Below are positions 43,666 to 54,891 of a stretch of 64,000 nt of DNA, one piece after another. A program made the translations under genes and the position numbers. Under the pieces are notes generated by a model, which saw only the letters and a list, made by a program, of their open reading frames with translations, was not told where the DNA came from and did no database searches. Source of the DNA: Campylobacteraceae bacterium. GTDB taxonomy: Bacteria; Campylobacterota; Campylobacteria; Campylobacterales; Campylobacteraceae. The stretch is taken from NCBI GenBank assembly GCA_031266555.1, contig JAISAU010000007.1, positions 99,380 to 163,379 on the forward strand, written 5' to 3'. Positions within the stretch are counted from its first letter, which is position 1. Each line of letters opens with the position of its first letter.

Positions 43666-44499
43666 TTAAAACTTGACGGTGGTTTTGTTTTGCGCCGCTT
43701 CTATGACTTTATCATACGCTTCGCAATACTCTGTCTTATCAGTCTCGTGTTTTAAAACTCCTGTGGGGAATTTGCCTTTTTTCTCTTCATCTGTTAATAG
43801 ATCAAATTTGTTTTTGGACGCAATTCTGCCTTCTATCCATTTTAAATTTTGTATAGCTTCGCCCATCTTATTTTTTCTTCCTAAGTTTATATGGCAATTT
43901 GAAAAAATATCAAAAAACGAATACCCTTTATGAGAAAAACCTTCAACGAGCGTTTTTTCTATTCTTTTCGGATCCAATACGCTCTCTCTCGCCACAAATG
44001 TCGCTCCCGCCGCGCTCGCAAGTTTCGCCGCGTCAAAAGTCGGGTCTATATTGCCATATTGCGCCGTGACCGTCCACATACCTTGCGGAGTTGTGGGGGA
44101 TGTTTGAGAATTTGTAAGCCCGTATATAAAATTATTTATCAATATATGATTTAAGTCAATATTTCTTCTACAGCCGTGTATGGTATGATTTCCGCCTATG
44201 GCAAGCCCATCTCCATCGCCTGTTACTACAATAACATGTTTTGAAGGATTGGCAAGTTTTATGCCTGTCGCGTAAGCTATGGCGCGTCCATGCGTAGTAT
44301 GCACCGTATTACAATCGATATAAGAGCTGAATCGTCCGCTGCAACCAATGCCAGACACCACACATACGTCATTCATATTCCAACCGATTTTTTCTATCGC
44401 TCTGATGACCGATTTTAAAATAACGCCATCGCCACAGCCCCAACACCAAAGAGTTGGCATTTTATCCATTCTTAAAAATTCGTCATAATTAAAAGCCAT
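43666..44499 (-). CDS. oorB: 2-oxoglutarate:acceptor oxidoreductase, beta subunit
   Basis: The beta subunit binds thiamine diphosphate. The 277-residue product has the N-terminal MPTLWCWGCGDGVILKSVIR with cysteines for an iron-sulfur cluster, CVVSGIGCSGRFSSYIDCNT, and the TPP motif VTGDGDGLAIGGNHTIHGCR with NINHILINNFIYGLT-type text. It shares one base with oorA (its ATG overlaps the oorA stop) and lies 10 bases before oorC. Confidence 0.95.
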   Translation of the reverse strand: MAFNYDEFLRMDKMPTLWCWGCGDGVILKSVIRAIEKIGWNMNDVCVVSGIGCSGRFSSYIDCNTVHTTHGRAIAYATGIKLANPSKHVIVVTGDGDGLAIGGNHTIHGCRRNIDLNHILINNFIYGLTNSQTSPTTPQGMWTVTAQYGNIDPTFDAAKLASAAGATFVARESVLDPKRIEKTLVEGFSHKGYSFFDIFSNCHINLGRKNKMGEAIQNLKWIEGRIASKNKFDLLTDEEKKGKFPTGVLKHETDKTEYCEAYDKVIEAAQNKTTVKF

Positions 44500-45629
44500 T
44501 ACTTCATTCCTTTGATTTTCACGATAAACTCTTGCGGAGTTATTGGGCGACCGTTAGCTTTTTGCAAAGTTTCAAAATCTCTTTTCATAGCGCGCTCTAC
44601 TTCGCTCGCGTATTGTCCCATATTTAATTCCGCGACTAATATCTTTTCAAATTTTTTACCAAGCTCAAAAAGCTCCTCTGAAGGACTTGGCCACAAAGTA
44701 ATCGGTCTGAATAACCCCGCTTTTATTCCTTCGCGGCGAAGTTTGACAATAGCCTCTTTAGCACTTCTTGAAACGCTTCCGTAAGCTACAATAAGAATAT
44801 CGGCGTCATCAATCATAAAGTTTTCGTATTGTACTATCTCATCTTTATGATTATTGACTTTGCCCATTAATCTTTCAATATTGTTTTGACATATTGTGCC
44901 TTCCTCCGTAGGAAATCCTGTAGGTCCGTGATGTAAGCCAGTAATATGATATTTGTAGCCTTTAAAAAACGGATTTAGCACGGCAGATTCGTCTTTTCCA
45001 ACACCATACGGTTTATAATCTTTCGGGTCTCCCGTAAACTGTTTGCGATTAATTACGCTTTTTTTAACCTCTTCAACATCAGGTAAAACGGCTTTTCCAT
45101 GCATATGACCTATTGTCTCGTCAAGCAATAAAAAAACCGGCGTCATAAATTTTTCCGCAAGATTAAACGCTCTTACGGTTTCGCTGTAAGCTTCCTCAAG
45201 ACTTCCCGGACACAACGCGATAGAAGCAAAATCCCCGTGACTTGGAGCTTTTGCTTGATTTATATCGCCTTGAGATACTCTTGTTGGAAGTCCGGTAGAA
45301 GGACCTCCGCGCATAACGTTTACTATTACTATCGGAACTTCGGCGATAAAGCTCAGACCTATCTGTTCGGATTTTAAAGAGATCCCGGGACCCGATGTGG
45401 CGGTCATAGCTTTAGCTCCGCTCATTGAAGCTCCTAAAGCTACGGAGATACCTCCTATCTCATCTTCCATCTGTATAAATTTACCGCTTTTTATCGGCAG
45501 CAGTACGCTCATTTCATGCGCAACTTCGCTTGAAGGCGTTATCGGATATCCGCCAAAAAAATTGCAACCACAATCTATCGCGGCATGAGCGCATAATTCA
45601 TTGCCGTTTGAAACTATTATTCTTGACAT
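44499..45629 (-). CDS. oorA: 2-oxoglutarate:acceptor oxidoreductase, alpha subunit
   Basis: The alpha subunit contains the pyrimidine-binding and transketolase C-terminal-like domains. It has GGYPITPSSEVAHEMSVLLP, FIQMEDEIGGISVALGASMS and GAKAMTATSGPGISLKSEQI, followed by PSTGLPTRVSQGDINQAKAP. I placed the start at 45629 (MSRIIVSNGNELCAHAAIDC), because it follows the oorD stop by one base; an open frame runs 14 codons further upstream but overlaps oorD. The product is 376 residues. Confidence 0.95.
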   Translation of the reverse strand: MSRIIVSNGNELCAHAAIDCGCNFFGGYPITPSSEVAHEMSVLLPIKSGKFIQMEDEIGGISVALGASMSGAKAMTATSGPGISLKSEQIGLSFIAEVPIVIVNVMRGGPSTGLPTRVSQGDINQAKAPSHGDFASIALCPGSLEEAYSETVRAFNLAEKFMTPVFLLLDETIGHMHGKAVLPDVEEVKKSVINRKQFTGDPKDYKPYGVGKDESAVLNPFFKGYKYHITGLHHGPTGFPTEEGTICQNNIERLMGKVNNHKDEIVQYENFMIDDADILIVAYGSVSRSAKEAIVKLRREGIKAGLFRPITLWPSPSEELFELGKKFEKILVAELNMGQYASEVERAMKRDFETLQKANGRPITPQEFIVKIKGMK

Positions 45630-45630
45630 A

Positions 45631-45954
45631 TTACGCACCAACTTTATTGAATTTATTGTTTTTAATGGCAAGCGCTCTTGCTTTTGACTCTTCCGTTAAT
45701 TTCGCGAATTTTACTTCGCTTGAACGTTCAGCCACAAAGATGGCAAAATCAGGACAGTGAAGTTCGCAGTCTCTACAGCCTATACAAGAATCCGGCTCTA
45801 CCACTTCTATAGTCTTACCTTGCGTGAAATGTACGTTTTGCACCATCGCCAAAGTGCCGGATGGACACAAGCTAACGCATATATCGCAAGCTTTACATCT
45901 TGATATATCTACCCAAACTAACGCCTTATCTTCAGGCGGGGTTAAAAAACTCAT
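45631..45954 (-). CDS. oorD: 2-oxoglutarate:acceptor oxidoreductase, ferredoxin-like delta subunit
   Basis: The 107-residue product carries two 4Fe-4S motifs, CKACDICVSLCP and CIGCRDCELHCP, and routes electrons out of the complex. It comes first of the four oor genes, with 54 bases to sucD upstream and one base to oorA downstream. Confidence 0.95.
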   Translation of the reverse strand: MSFLTPPEDKALVWVDISRCKACDICVSLCPSGTLAMVQNVHFTQGKTIEVVEPDSCIGCRDCELHCPDFAIFVAERSSEVKFAKLTEESKARALAIKNNKFNKVGA

Positions 45955-46008
45955 CCGTTTTTCTCCTTATCATCTTACTTTTTATATATAAAAATGGTTG
46001 AAAGTATA

Positions 46009-46881
46009 TCAGTTGTTTAAAATTTCCGCAACTTTTTTACCAATAACCGCCGGCGTTTTTACTACATGTACTCCAGCTTTTTCCAAAGCTTCCATTTTTT
46101 CAGCAGCCGTTCCGCCTCCGCCGTTTACAATAGCGCCCGCATGCCCCATTCTTTTGCCTTTAGGCGCAGTCGCGCCGGCGATAAACGCTATCACCGGTTT
46201 TGTAACATTTGCTTTTATAAATTCGGCGGCTTCAATCTCCAGCGTTCCTCCGATTTCCCCTATTAAGGTTATGGCTTTTGTCTCTTTATCATTTTCAAAA
46301 AGAGTCAGTAACTCTTTGTAACCAAGTCCGATAATAGGATCTCCTCCTATTCCCACAGCTGTCGATATGCCAAGACCTTCTTGCACTATCTGGTTGCTTA
46401 CTTCGTAAGTTAGCGTTCCTGATTTTGATATAAGACCGACATTGCCCTTTTTAAATATAAAACCGGGCATTATACCGATTTTGCACTCTTCGCTTGTTAT
46501 AATTCCGGGGCAATTAGGACCTATAATACTCATGCCCTTTTTTGTAGCGTACAGTTTGGCGTTCATCATATCTTTTACAGGAATTCCTTCCGTTATAACA
46601 ACAGCTAATTTTATACCGCTGTCAGCCGCTTCCATTATGGCGTCCGCCGCAAATAATGGAGGAACAAATATCATACTTGTATCGGCTTTTGTGCTTTCTA
46701 CAGCCTCTTTTACCGTATTAAACACAGGCTTTCCAAGATGCGTCTCTCCTTTGCGTCCTGGAGTTACTCCGCCTACTATTTTAGAACCGTAAGCTAAGCA
46801 CTGTTCGCTGTGGAAAGTGCCCTCTTTGCCCGTAAAACCTTGAACTATTATTTTTGTATTCTTGTCTATTAAAATACTCAT
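46009..46881 (-). CDS. sucD: Succinate--CoA ligase, ADP-forming, alpha subunit
   Basis: SucD with SucC converts succinyl-CoA to succinate with nucleotide phosphorylation. The 290-residue product opens with [20 protein letters not shown], has [20 protein letters not shown], and carries the phospho-histidine in [14 protein letters not shown]. It overlaps sucC by four bases. Confidence 0.96.
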   Translation of the reverse strand: MSILIDKNTKIIVQGFTGKEGTFHSEQCLAYGSKIVGGVTPGRKGETHLGKPVFNTVKEAVESTKADTSMIFVPPLFAADAIMEAADSGIKLAVVITEGIPVKDMMNAKLYATKKGMSIIGPNCPGIITSEECKIGIMPGFIFKKGNVGLISKSGTLTYEVSNQIVQEGLGISTAVGIGGDPIIGLGYKELLTLFENDKETKAITLIGEIGGTLEIEAAEFIKANVTKPVIAFIAGATAPKGKRMGHAGAIVNGGGGTAAEKMEALEKAGVHVVKTPAVIGKKVAEILNN

Positions 46882-48050
46882 TTGTTACCTTTCGCAAAGC
46901 TTACGGCTTTTTTCGCGCCGTCAGATAAATTTGACGCTGAGATTATATTTTTTATATCGCTGTTTTTTAATATCTCTTTGGCTTCGTTTGCGTTTGTTCC
47001 GTCAAGTCTAACTATAACAGGAACATCAACGCGCGTTATTTTCGCGGCTTCCAAAATGCCGTTCGCTACTCTGTCACAACGCACGATACCGCCAAAGATA
47101 TTGATAAAAATCGCTTTAACGTTTTTATCTTTTAAGATAATCTCAAATCCTTTAGCCACAGTTTGCGGATTCGCGCCGCCGCCGACGTCTAAAAAGTTAG
47201 CAGGTTCTCCGCCTTCGTATTTTATAATGTCCATAGTCGCCATCGCAAGTCCCGCTCCATTTACCATGCAACCGACGTTTCCATTTAATTTCACATAAGA
47301 GAGATTGGACTGTTTTGCTTCAATTTCAGCTTTGTCCTCTTCGTCAAAATCTCTCAAGGCTTCTATATCTTTATGGCGCGCGAGAGCATTATCGTCAAAG
47401 TTAATCTTCGCGTCAAGCGCTAAAAATTTATTATCTTTAGTTAATATCAGAGGATTTATCTCAATCATATCAGCGTCGTTTTCGGAGTAAGCTTTATATA
47501 AATTTGACATAAGCTCCACAAAGTCATTCGTTATTTCTTTAGGCAATTCAAGTTTGGAAGCTACTTCTCTACCGTGAAATTTTTGAAATCCTATAGTAGG
47601 GTCTATGTAGATTTTTGTAATTTTCTCAGGCGTATCTTTCGCGACTTTTTCTATATCCATACCGCCGCTTGAAGAGGCTATTATCATAGGCATTTCAAGA
47701 GCGCGGTTCAAGGCTATAGAGACATAAAACTCTTGTTTGATATCAAGCCCTTCTTCTATATAGACTTTTTTTACCTCTTTCCCTTCGCTTGTCGTTTGAT
47801 GCGTAACAAGTTTAGATCCAATCATTTGATTGGCTAAAATCTTCACTTCATCAATACTTTTTGCGAGCTTTACGCCTCCTCCAAGTCCGCGGCCTCCAGC
47901 GTGAATTTGAGCTTTTACCACCCAAACGCTGCCGCCAAGTTCTTCAGCGTTTCGCTCAGCCTCGTCAACATTGAAAGCTACCTCTCCTCTTGGCGTGTGA
48001 ACGCCATACCTTCTTAGTATCTCTTTTGCCTGGTATTCGTGTATATTCAT
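46878..48050 (-). CDS. sucC: Succinate--CoA ligase, ADP-forming, beta subunit
   Basis: The beta subunit holds the ATP-grasp domain. The 390-residue product opens [20 protein letters not shown], continues [20 protein letters not shown], and ends with [20 protein letters not shown] and [20 protein letters not shown]. It overlaps mdh upstream and sucD downstream by four bases each, showing tight coupling. Confidence 0.96.
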   Translation of the reverse strand: MNIHEYQAKEILRRYGVHTPRGEVAFNVDEAERNAEELGGSVWVVKAQIHAGGRGLGGGVKLAKSIDEVKILANQMIGSKLVTHQTTSEGKEVKKVYIEEGLDIKQEFYVSIALNRALEMPMIIASSSGGMDIEKVAKDTPEKITKIYIDPTIGFQKFHGREVASKLELPKEITNDFVELMSNLYKAYSENDADMIEINPLILTKDNKFLALDAKINFDDNALARHKDIEALRDFDEEDKAEIEAKQSNLSYVKLNGNVGCMVNGAGLAMATMDIIKYEGGEPANFLDVGGGANPQTVAKGFEIILKDKNVKAIFINIFGGIVRCDRVANGILEAAKITRVDVPVIVRLDGTNANEAKEILKNSDIKNIISASNLSDGAKKAVSFAKGNK

Positions 48051-48985
48051 ACATTTTCCTTTAACAATTTATCAGCGATTTTTATCTGCTCTTTTAACTC
48101 TATTGCGGCAGTATGCAGCATTTTAAGTTCATTTTCATTTAAAGATAACTCTATAATCTCCTCAACCCCATCCTTGCCTATTATTGCCGGAACGCCTATG
48201 CTGACCCCGTCAATACCATATTCGCCCTCCAGATATACCGAACATGTAAGCATCTCTTTTTTGTTTTTTAATATCGCCTCAATAAGTATACAAATGGCGG
48301 CGGCAGGCGCGTAATAAGCGGATGTTTGTAAAAATTTCACAATTCTCGCTCCGCCTGATTTAGTATCATTGATAATATCCTCACATGTACGCTTGTCAAA
48401 TAGTTCGTTCACACTCTTTTTGCCGACAAACGAATGTGAAAGCAGAGGCAACATCTGTTCGCCATGAGCTCCTATAACGCACGCGTTCACGAACTCGCTC
48501 TTATCATCTAATCGTTTAAGAATTGCGTGAGCCATTCTGGCGCTGTCCAAAATACCGCCCATACCGATAACTTTACGTCGTTCAAAGTTGCTAAGTTTTA
48601 ATACCGCGTAATTCATTATGTCTAACGGATTGGAGACAGTGATAATAATAGCGTTTGGAGCAAATTTTTTGATATTTGAGACAATCTCGTTTATAATTTT
48701 AATATTTGTGCCCAAAAGATCTTCTCTGCTCATATTTTCACGCCTTGGAATACCGGCGGTTATTACTACTATATCGCTGTTTTCTATATCTTTATAGTCG
48801 CTTGAGGTTTGGATTCTCGTGCTTGAGACAAGCGCAACCGAGGCTTGCTGAAGGTCTATTGCCTTACCTTGCGCAATGGAACGATTAATATCTACCAAAA
48901 TAACGTTTTTGGATATCTCTTTGGCTATCAAAAGATAGCAAACGCTTGCTCCCACATTTCCCGCTCCGATGATAGAAACCTTCAT
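48047..48985 (-). CDS. mdh: Malate dehydrogenase
   Basis: Mdh oxidises malate to oxaloacetate with NAD. The 312-residue product has the dinucleotide fold VSIIGAGNVGASVCYLLIAK, the segment VVITAGIPRRENMSREDLLG with substrate arginines, VSNPLDIMNYAVL, GMGGILDSARMAHAI and the catalytic histidine in VIGAHGEQMLPLLS. It belongs to the LDH-like Mdh group. It overlaps sucC by four bases and lies one base after icd. Confidence 0.94.
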   Translation of the reverse strand: MKVSIIGAGNVGASVCYLLIAKEISKNVILVDINRSIAQGKAIDLQQASVALVSSTRIQTSSDYKDIENSDIVVITAGIPRRENMSREDLLGTNIKIINEIVSNIKKFAPNAIIITVSNPLDIMNYAVLKLSNFERRKVIGMGGILDSARMAHAILKRLDDKSEFVNACVIGAHGEQMLPLLSHSFVGKKSVNELFDKRTCEDIINDTKSGGARIVKFLQTSAYYAPAAAICILIEAILKNKKEMLTCSVYLEGEYGIDGVSIGVPAIIGKDGVEEIIELSLNENELKMLHTAAIELKEQIKIADKLLKENV

Positions 48986-48986
48986 C

Positions 48987-51188
48987 TTACACTCCTATGG
49001 CGTCTATGATACGGTTAAACGTTTCGCTTGGTCTCATCAATGCGAAAGCTTTCTCGTCATTAGGGTGATAATAACCGCCTATGTCGGCTTTTTGTCCTTG
49101 AACGCCATTTAATTCGCATAATATTTTTTCTTCATTTTCTAAAAGTTTTTGATATAAAGGCGTAAAAAATTCGCCAAGATCGCTATCGTCTTTTTGATAC
49201 GCAAGCGCTTTTGTCCAATATAGCGTCAAATAAAAATGACTGCCGCGATTATCTAATTCGCCGCATTTTGATTTTGGAGTTTTACCGTTTTGCAATAACT
49301 CCTCAGTAGCGTTATCAAGCGTTTTTGCCAATATAGCGGCTTTTTCATTATGCGTTTTTCTCGAAAAAAACTCTATTGACGCGCAAAGCGCTAAAAATTC
49401 GCCCAAAGAGTCCCATCTTAAATGATTTTCCTCTAATAACTGTTGCATAAGTTTTGGAGCCGAACCGCCCGCTCCCGTTTCAAACAACCCTCCCCCGCTC
49501 ATCAAAGGCACAACGGAAAGCATTTTAGCGCTCGTTCCAAGCTCCAAGATAGGAAAAAGATCGGTTAAATAATCTCTCAAAACATTTCCGGTCACAGATA
49601 TGGTGTCGTCGCCTTTTCGCATACGTCTAAGAGATAATTTTATAGCTTCCACAGGAGATAAAATACATACGTCAATTTCCGACAAATCGCACTCTTTCAG
49701 ATACTCTTTAACTTTTGTTATGAGGTTTCTATCATGCGCTCTTTCGTCATCCAGCCAAAAAACAGCCGGAACTTTTGCAATTTTCGCGCGTTCTAACGCA
49801 AGTTTTATCCAATTTCGCACAGGAGCGTCTTTTGTTTGACACATTCTGTATATGTCGCCTTTTTCCACTTTAGTCTTAAATATTACTTCATTTGTGCTGT
49901 TTTTTACAACTACAAAACCGTCGTCTTCTATGATAAAAGTTTTATCATGAGAGCCGTACTCTTCAGCTTGTTGCGCCATAAGTCCTACATTTGACACGCT
50001 TCCTATCGTTCTTGGGTCAAGCGCGCCGTTTTCTTTGCAATCTTCAATTGCCGCTTGATAAATTTTCGCGTAGCACCTATCGGGAATAACAGCTTTAACA
50101 TCTCTTTTATCGCCGTTTTTATCCCACATAATACCGCCTGCTCTAATCATCGCCGGCATTGAAGCGTCGACTATGATATCGTTTGGAAAATGTAGATTTG
50201 TAATGCCTTTATCAGAATCTACCATAGCGATATCCGGCTGTTCTTTATAAATTTCGGATATGCTTTTTTCTATCGCCTTTTTTTCATTTTCGGGTAAATT
50301 CGCTATCTTCGCGTATAAATCGCTAAGTCCGTTATTTATATTTACACCAAGCTTTTCAAACGTCGCGCCGTATTTTTCAAACAACTTGTCAAAAAATGCC
50401 AAAACGGCAACGCCAAATATCACAGGGTCGGATACTTTCATCATGGTAGCTTTAAGATGTACTGAAAAAAGCACGCTTTTGTCTTTCGCGTCTTTAATCT
50501 CTTTTAAGAAAAACTCTTTTAAAGCTTTTACATTCATAAACGATATGTCTATAATTTCACCCTTTTGCAGTTTTAAATCCGATTTTAATATCTTTTTGTC
50601 GCCATTTTTATTTATAAATTCGATAGATACTGTATCTTCAGTTGGCAAAATATACGAATTCTCGCTTCCATAAAAATCGCCGTTATTCATATAAGATACG
50701 TGACTTTTTGACTCTTTTTTCCATATGCCCATTTGATGAGGATTATTTTTCGCGTAATTTTTGACTGCTTTTGGCGCGCGTCTGTCGGAATTTCCCTCTC
50801 GCAAAACAGGATTTACGGCAGAGCCTAATATTTTTGAATATTTCGCTTTTATCTCTTCTTCTTTAGCGTTTGCAGGATTTTCTGGAAAATCAGGAACATC
50901 ATAGCCTTGCGATTGAAGTTCGGTTACGGCGGCTATTAGTTGCGGTATAGAGGCTGAAATATTTGGAAGCTTTATAATGTTCGCTTCTTCGCTTTGAGTT
51001 AGATTTCCCAAATACGCCAAATCATCGGGGTAATCAGAAAAAGCGCTCAAAATCCTGCCAGAAAGCGAGATATCTCTTAACTCAAAATCCACATCGCATT
51101 TGCTGCCCAAAGCTTTTATTATGGGAAACAAAGAGTATGTGGCAAGCGCAGGAGATTCGTCAACTTTAGTGTATACTATATAAGACAT
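48987..51188 (-). CDS. icd: Isocitrate dehydrogenase (NADP), monomeric type
   Basis: This oxidises isocitrate to 2-oxoglutarate. The 733-residue length, [20 protein letters not shown] opening and [20 protein letters not shown] text identify the large monomeric IDH family rather than the 400-residue dimeric type. Other family blocks are [20 protein letters not shown] and [20 protein letters not shown]. The start is at 51188, since AAAGG lies seven bases upstream; an earlier in-frame ATG at 51209 has no signal. It heads the icd-mdh-sucCD-oorDABC run. Confidence 0.96.
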   Translation of the reverse strand: MSYIVYTKVDESPALATYSLFPIIKALGSKCDVDFELRDISLSGRILSAFSDYPDDLAYLGNLTQSEEANIIKLPNISASIPQLIAAVTELQSQGYDVPDFPENPANAKEEEIKAKYSKILGSAVNPVLREGNSDRRAPKAVKNYAKNNPHQMGIWKKESKSHVSYMNNGDFYGSENSYILPTEDTVSIEFINKNGDKKILKSDLKLQKGEIIDISFMNVKALKEFFLKEIKDAKDKSVLFSVHLKATMMKVSDPVIFGVAVLAFFDKLFEKYGATFEKLGVNINNGLSDLYAKIANLPENEKKAIEKSISEIYKEQPDIAMVDSDKGITNLHFPNDIIVDASMPAMIRAGGIMWDKNGDKRDVKAVIPDRCYAKIYQAAIEDCKENGALDPRTIGSVSNVGLMAQQAEEYGSHDKTFIIEDDGFVVVKNSTNEVIFKTKVEKGDIYRMCQTKDAPVRNWIKLALERAKIAKVPAVFWLDDERAHDRNLITKVKEYLKECDLSEIDVCILSPVEAIKLSLRRMRKGDDTISVTGNVLRDYLTDLFPILELGTSAKMLSVVPLMSGGGLFETGAGGSAPKLMQQLLEENHLRWDSLGEFLALCASIEFFSRKTHNEKAAILAKTLDNATEELLQNGKTPKSKCGELDNRGSHFYLTLYWTKALAYQKDDSDLGEFFTPLYQKLLENEEKILCELNGVQGQKADIGGYYHPNDEKAFALMRPSETFNRIIDAIGV

Positions 51189-51267
51189 ATGTTTACCTTT
51201 CATAATCATTTAATCAGCTATATTATCATTAGAATTATAAATGCAATTAGAAAAAGAGTACCTATTT

Positions 51268-52197
51268 TTATTTTTTAATGTTATTTAAATGTTCCCGATA
51301 AGTTTTTGAAAATATATGATTTCCATCTTCGCCTTTGACAAAGTACAAATAATCGCTTTGTATCGGACTCACAGCGGCTCTTATAGCTTCTTTGCTTACC
51401 GAGCATACCGGACTTGGCGGCAAACCGCTATACATGTAAGTGTTGTATAAAGAGATATCCTCTTTGATTCGTTGCGGAGTAACTCTTACATGTGAGAATT
51501 TGCCGTAGTTTAACGTTCCGTCCATTTGCAATCTCATATTGATTTTAAGTCTGTTATAGATGACAGAGCTCACAATCGGCATCTCTTCTATAGACGCGGA
51601 CTCTTTTTGGATAATGGAGGCTATAATTAAAATCCTGTTCCAATGCTTTTCATCGTGACTGTTTAAAAGCTTATTTGAAAGCTCTTTGTGCGTACTTTTA
51701 GACACGTTTACAAGATATAAGATGAGATCTTTTTCATTTATGCCTATTGGTATATTATACGTATCCGGGATAATCCATCCGTCCTCAATCGGCGAGAACT
51801 CTTCATAATATTTTTTTAAATCTTTCAAAGAGAGATTTAAATTTGACGATAGTTGTTCTAAAAATATGTAAGACGTTTCGCCTGGTATCAGCGTTATAGG
51901 CTCTAAAGCCGCTTTTGCGTGCGTAAGTTTATATAAAAAATCGGCTTTTGTTATAACTTCGCCGCCCATATCTATCCAGCCTGTTTGCGGATATCCGATA
52001 AAAGATAGCAAAAGTTTATCCGTAAAAGGAAAAATATTAGCGTTAAAATTTCCAAGCTGTGTTATAATTTTAGCTATCCCACCTTGCGGCACATAGATGA
52101 TTTTTTGAGTTTTCACAGGTTGAAGCAGATAAAACAGGAGTGAAATAATTGTGATTAAAATAACATCTAAGATTATAAAGAGGATTTGGATACCCAT
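51268..52197 (-). CDS. mltG: Endolytic murein transglycosylase MltG
   Basis: MltG cuts nascent glycan strands near the membrane. The product has one transmembrane segment (IQILFIILDVILITIISLLF) then a LysM-like region and the YceG domain. The catalytic glutamate is in IASIIQKESASIEEMPIVSS, and VIYNRLKINMRLQMDGTLNY is diagnostic. The start is unsure: ATG at 52197 gives 309 residues, ATG at 52236 adds 13 basic residues, and neither has a good ribosome-binding site. Either choice makes its 5' end overlap the oppositely oriented AsmA-like gene. Confidence 0.9.
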   Translation of the reverse strand: MGIQILFIILDVILITIISLLFYLLQPVKTQKIIYVPQGGIAKIITQLGNFNANIFPFTDKLLLSFIGYPQTGWIDMGGEVITKADFLYKLTHAKAALEPITLIPGETSYIFLEQLSSNLNLSLKDLKKYYEEFSPIEDGWIIPDTYNIPIGINEKDLILYLVNVSKSTHKELSNKLLNSHDEKHWNRILIIASIIQKESASIEEMPIVSSVIYNRLKINMRLQMDGTLNYGKFSHVRVTPQRIKEDISLYNTYMYSGLPPSPVCSVSKEAIRAAVSPIQSDYLYFVKGEDGNHIFSKTYREHLNNIKK

Positions 52198-54718
52198 ACT
52201 CTTTGCAACAGTGCTTCTTCTCGTATTTGTCGGCATTTTATATAAAGGCATTCGCATTGACAACCTATCGTTTTTAAATATAAAAATCGAAGGATTATAT
52301 ATTAAATTAGATAAAAAACTCTTTGTTGAAATAAATGATATACAAATTAATAGCGATGTTTCAAAAAGTAACAATTCTGCTTTTTTTGATGTTGATAAAA
52401 TTTTGGATATGTTTCCCCCTATCTATACTCTTTTTGACACTATCAATATTAATAATATAAAATATGGCAACGAAAGCGCGAAAATACTTTATAAAAACGA
52501 ACTCTTTTTTGTGGATTCGCCAAAGCTTACGGTTAAAACAAAACTTGAAATAACGCAAGGCAGAAAGCTTAACCTTGGTATAGAGCAGATTTTATTGAAA
52601 GATTTTGATATTGAAATATTTGGAAATTTAAACGCCGATATAAAAAGAAACGAATATGATTTCAACGGCTTCTTCAGAGCTTTTGACATTAACGGCAAGC
52701 TGAAAATTGACATTATAAACAACATTGCGATATATAATATAAGTTCAAATGAGTTTAAATCGCCGGAAATTATTTTAAACAATATACGTTCACATGTAAA
52801 GATTGGCGATGAAATCGCAAGCTGGATATACGGTCGCATAAAAGCCGCCTCTTATCAAATATTATCATTCAATGGAAAAATAGATCTCTCCACGCTTGAT
52901 TTTTATCCTAAATTGATAAAAGCGCACGCTGTTGCAAAAGATATAAACGTAACGTTTCATAAAGACGTTCCGCCTGCAAACGTGAAAAACGCGAGAGTCG
53001 TGATAGGCGATAATAAAATCGTATTTATCATAGATAAAGCCGTGTACGAAGGCAAAGAGGTGGACGGCGGCGTTGTTGTTTATAATTTGATTGAAGGAGA
53101 ACCGGGCGTAGTGATAGACCTTAACACGAACGCTTATTTTGACGAAACAATAAATAAGATTTTGAAAGGTTTTATAAATATTGAATTGCCGATACGTCAA
53201 ACAAGCGGCAATGCAAGTTCACATGTAAACATAGATGTGAAAGTCGCAACAGTCAATGTAACCGTCATTGGAAAATTTATATTAAACGACGCGAATATCT
53301 CCATAGCGAATATCCCTATGTTTTCGCCATATGCCGTTATAGACTTGAACAACACAATGATAAACTTTTCCGACGCGAGACTAAAATACGGCGATATTTT
53401 CGATATAAGCGCTAACGGCACTCTAAACGCCAGCCAAAAACATATGGACGCGAACTCATATATTCATTCGGTCAATATTGAAGCTGAGAACAAAAGCGTG
53501 ATCTCTCTTGAGAATATATCGACTCCTTTTACATTTGATATAGTAAATGATGGAGTACAGCTTGGATTTGAGGAGTTTGAGGCAAATTTCACATTTGGAA
53601 ATAAAAGCGTTATTGCGTTGAACTCTTTGAAAAAATTATATCCTTATTCGCAAATTATGCGGCAATACAGCATTCAAAGAGGCAGAATCAATTTTGAAAC
53701 TTCGGATTTTACAAATATAAACGGCAACGCGCGAATCTATGGGTTAGACTTGCCGCTATTTTCAAATAATACTAAAGTCTCGACATTTAGAGGCACATTT
53801 AATACGCGAAATAACTCTTTATATGTAAAGTCCAGCGACAATAATATACTATTTGATTTAGAAAAAAGCATAAATTTGACGCTAAATAATTTAGACGTTT
53901 TATATGACGCGAACAGCTCGTCAAAGATTGCGAACAACAGTGATTCTATGCCAATAAACGTTAAAATTTTGAATGGAAATATTAAAGTTGCGAACTCAAA
54001 TATTACTATTTTATCCGAAAATCTCTCCTTACATGTAGGCAAAAATAACTCTATAGCGGCAAATCTTACTTACAAAAACGGAGAAATCGAACTTTTAAAA
54101 GATAAAAATTATTTTAGCATTAACGCTATAGATACAAGAGGCGAATTTGTAAATCGCTTGATAAATAAAGAATTTTTTAACGGCGGAACTTTCAGCGCGG
54201 CAATTGCCGGAAATTCGGAAGATGATTTTTCAGGAATTGTTACGATAAGAAACACTAAAATGAAAGACTTTAAAGTAATCAATAATATCATCGCTTTTTT
54301 AAACACAATTCCCAATCTCGCCACTCTTAACGATCCCGGATACAGTTCTACCGGATTTCCGGTTAAAAGCGGAATAATAGAATTTACAAGGATAAAAAAT
54401 CTAATATATATACCGACTCTTTTTTTGGAAGGATATAGTTCTGATATAGTCGGATTGGGATATGTTGATTTGGACAATAATGAGATATATTTGGATTTGC
54501 GAATTTCAACGGTAAAAGCTTTAAGCACTATTATAGATGTCATTCCATTTGTAAATTTTATAATTTTAGGCGAGGATGGCAAAATAGATATACATATATA
54601 TATTAAAGGTAAGCTTGACGATCCCAAAGTTGAAACGAACATTATGGAAGATACGATAATGTCGCCGATAAATATTATAAAAAGAGTATTTCAACTTCCG
54701 TTTTATATTTTTCGCTAA
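52151..54718 (+). CDS. AsmA-like / DUF3971 (YhdP-type) large envelope protein
   Basis: The 855-residue product has one N-terminal transmembrane helix (IPILFATVLLLVFVGILYKG) and a long repetitive beta-rich periplasmic body, as in YhdP/TamB/AsmA bridge-like proteins that move phospholipids between membranes. The C-terminus (GLGYVDLDNNEIYLDLRIST, VIPFVNFIILGEDGKIDIHI, KGKLDDPKVET) is the AsmA C-terminal-type block. It starts with GTG; AGGAG lies ten bases upstream. It is divergent from and overlapping mltG. Confidence 0.82.
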   Translation: MIKITSKIIKRIWIPILFATVLLLVFVGILYKGIRIDNLSFLNIKIEGLYIKLDKKLFVEINDIQINSDVSKSNNSAFFDVDKILDMFPPIYTLFDTININNIKYGNESAKILYKNELFFVDSPKLTVKTKLEITQGRKLNLGIEQILLKDFDIEIFGNLNADIKRNEYDFNGFFRAFDINGKLKIDIINNIAIYNISSNEFKSPEIILNNIRSHVKIGDEIASWIYGRIKAASYQILSFNGKIDLSTLDFYPKLIKAHAVAKDINVTFHKDVPPANVKNARVVIGDNKIVFIIDKAVYEGKEVDGGVVVYNLIEGEPGVVIDLNTNAYFDETINKILKGFINIELPIRQTSGNASSHVNIDVKVATVNVTVIGKFILNDANISIANIPMFSPYAVIDLNNTMINFSDARLKYGDIFDISANGTLNASQKHMDANSYIHSVNIEAENKSVISLENISTPFTFDIVNDGVQLGFEEFEANFTFGNKSVIALNSLKKLYPYSQIMRQYSIQRGRINFETSDFTNINGNARIYGLDLPLFSNNTKVSTFRGTFNTRNNSLYVKSSDNNILFDLEKSINLTLNNLDVLYDANSSSKIANNSDSMPINVKILNGNIKVANSNITILSENLSLHVGKNNSIAANLTYKNGEIELLKDKNYFSINAIDTRGEFVNRLINKEFFNGGTFSAAIAGNSEDDFSGIVTIRNTKMKDFKVINNIIAFLNTIPNLATLNDPGYSSTGFPVKSGIIEFTRIKNLIYIPTLFLEGYSSDIVGLGYVDLDNNEIYLDLRISTVKALSTIIDVIPFVNFIILGEDGKIDIHIYIKGKLDDPKVETNIMEDTIMSPINIIKRVFQLPFYIFR

Positions 54719-54891
54719 AAAAGTGTCTTTAAGTACAAAAAATATTAAGAAAATTATTGGTAGTATTTTTGGACTTGCAAAGTTGAAAGAATAAAATAAA
54801 TAATTGGAAGATTATACGGGGCACGCTCTAAAAATTGGATAGAATTTTTTTACTGAAAAATGTAAAATAGGACAAATGTGGAGGATTGCTT

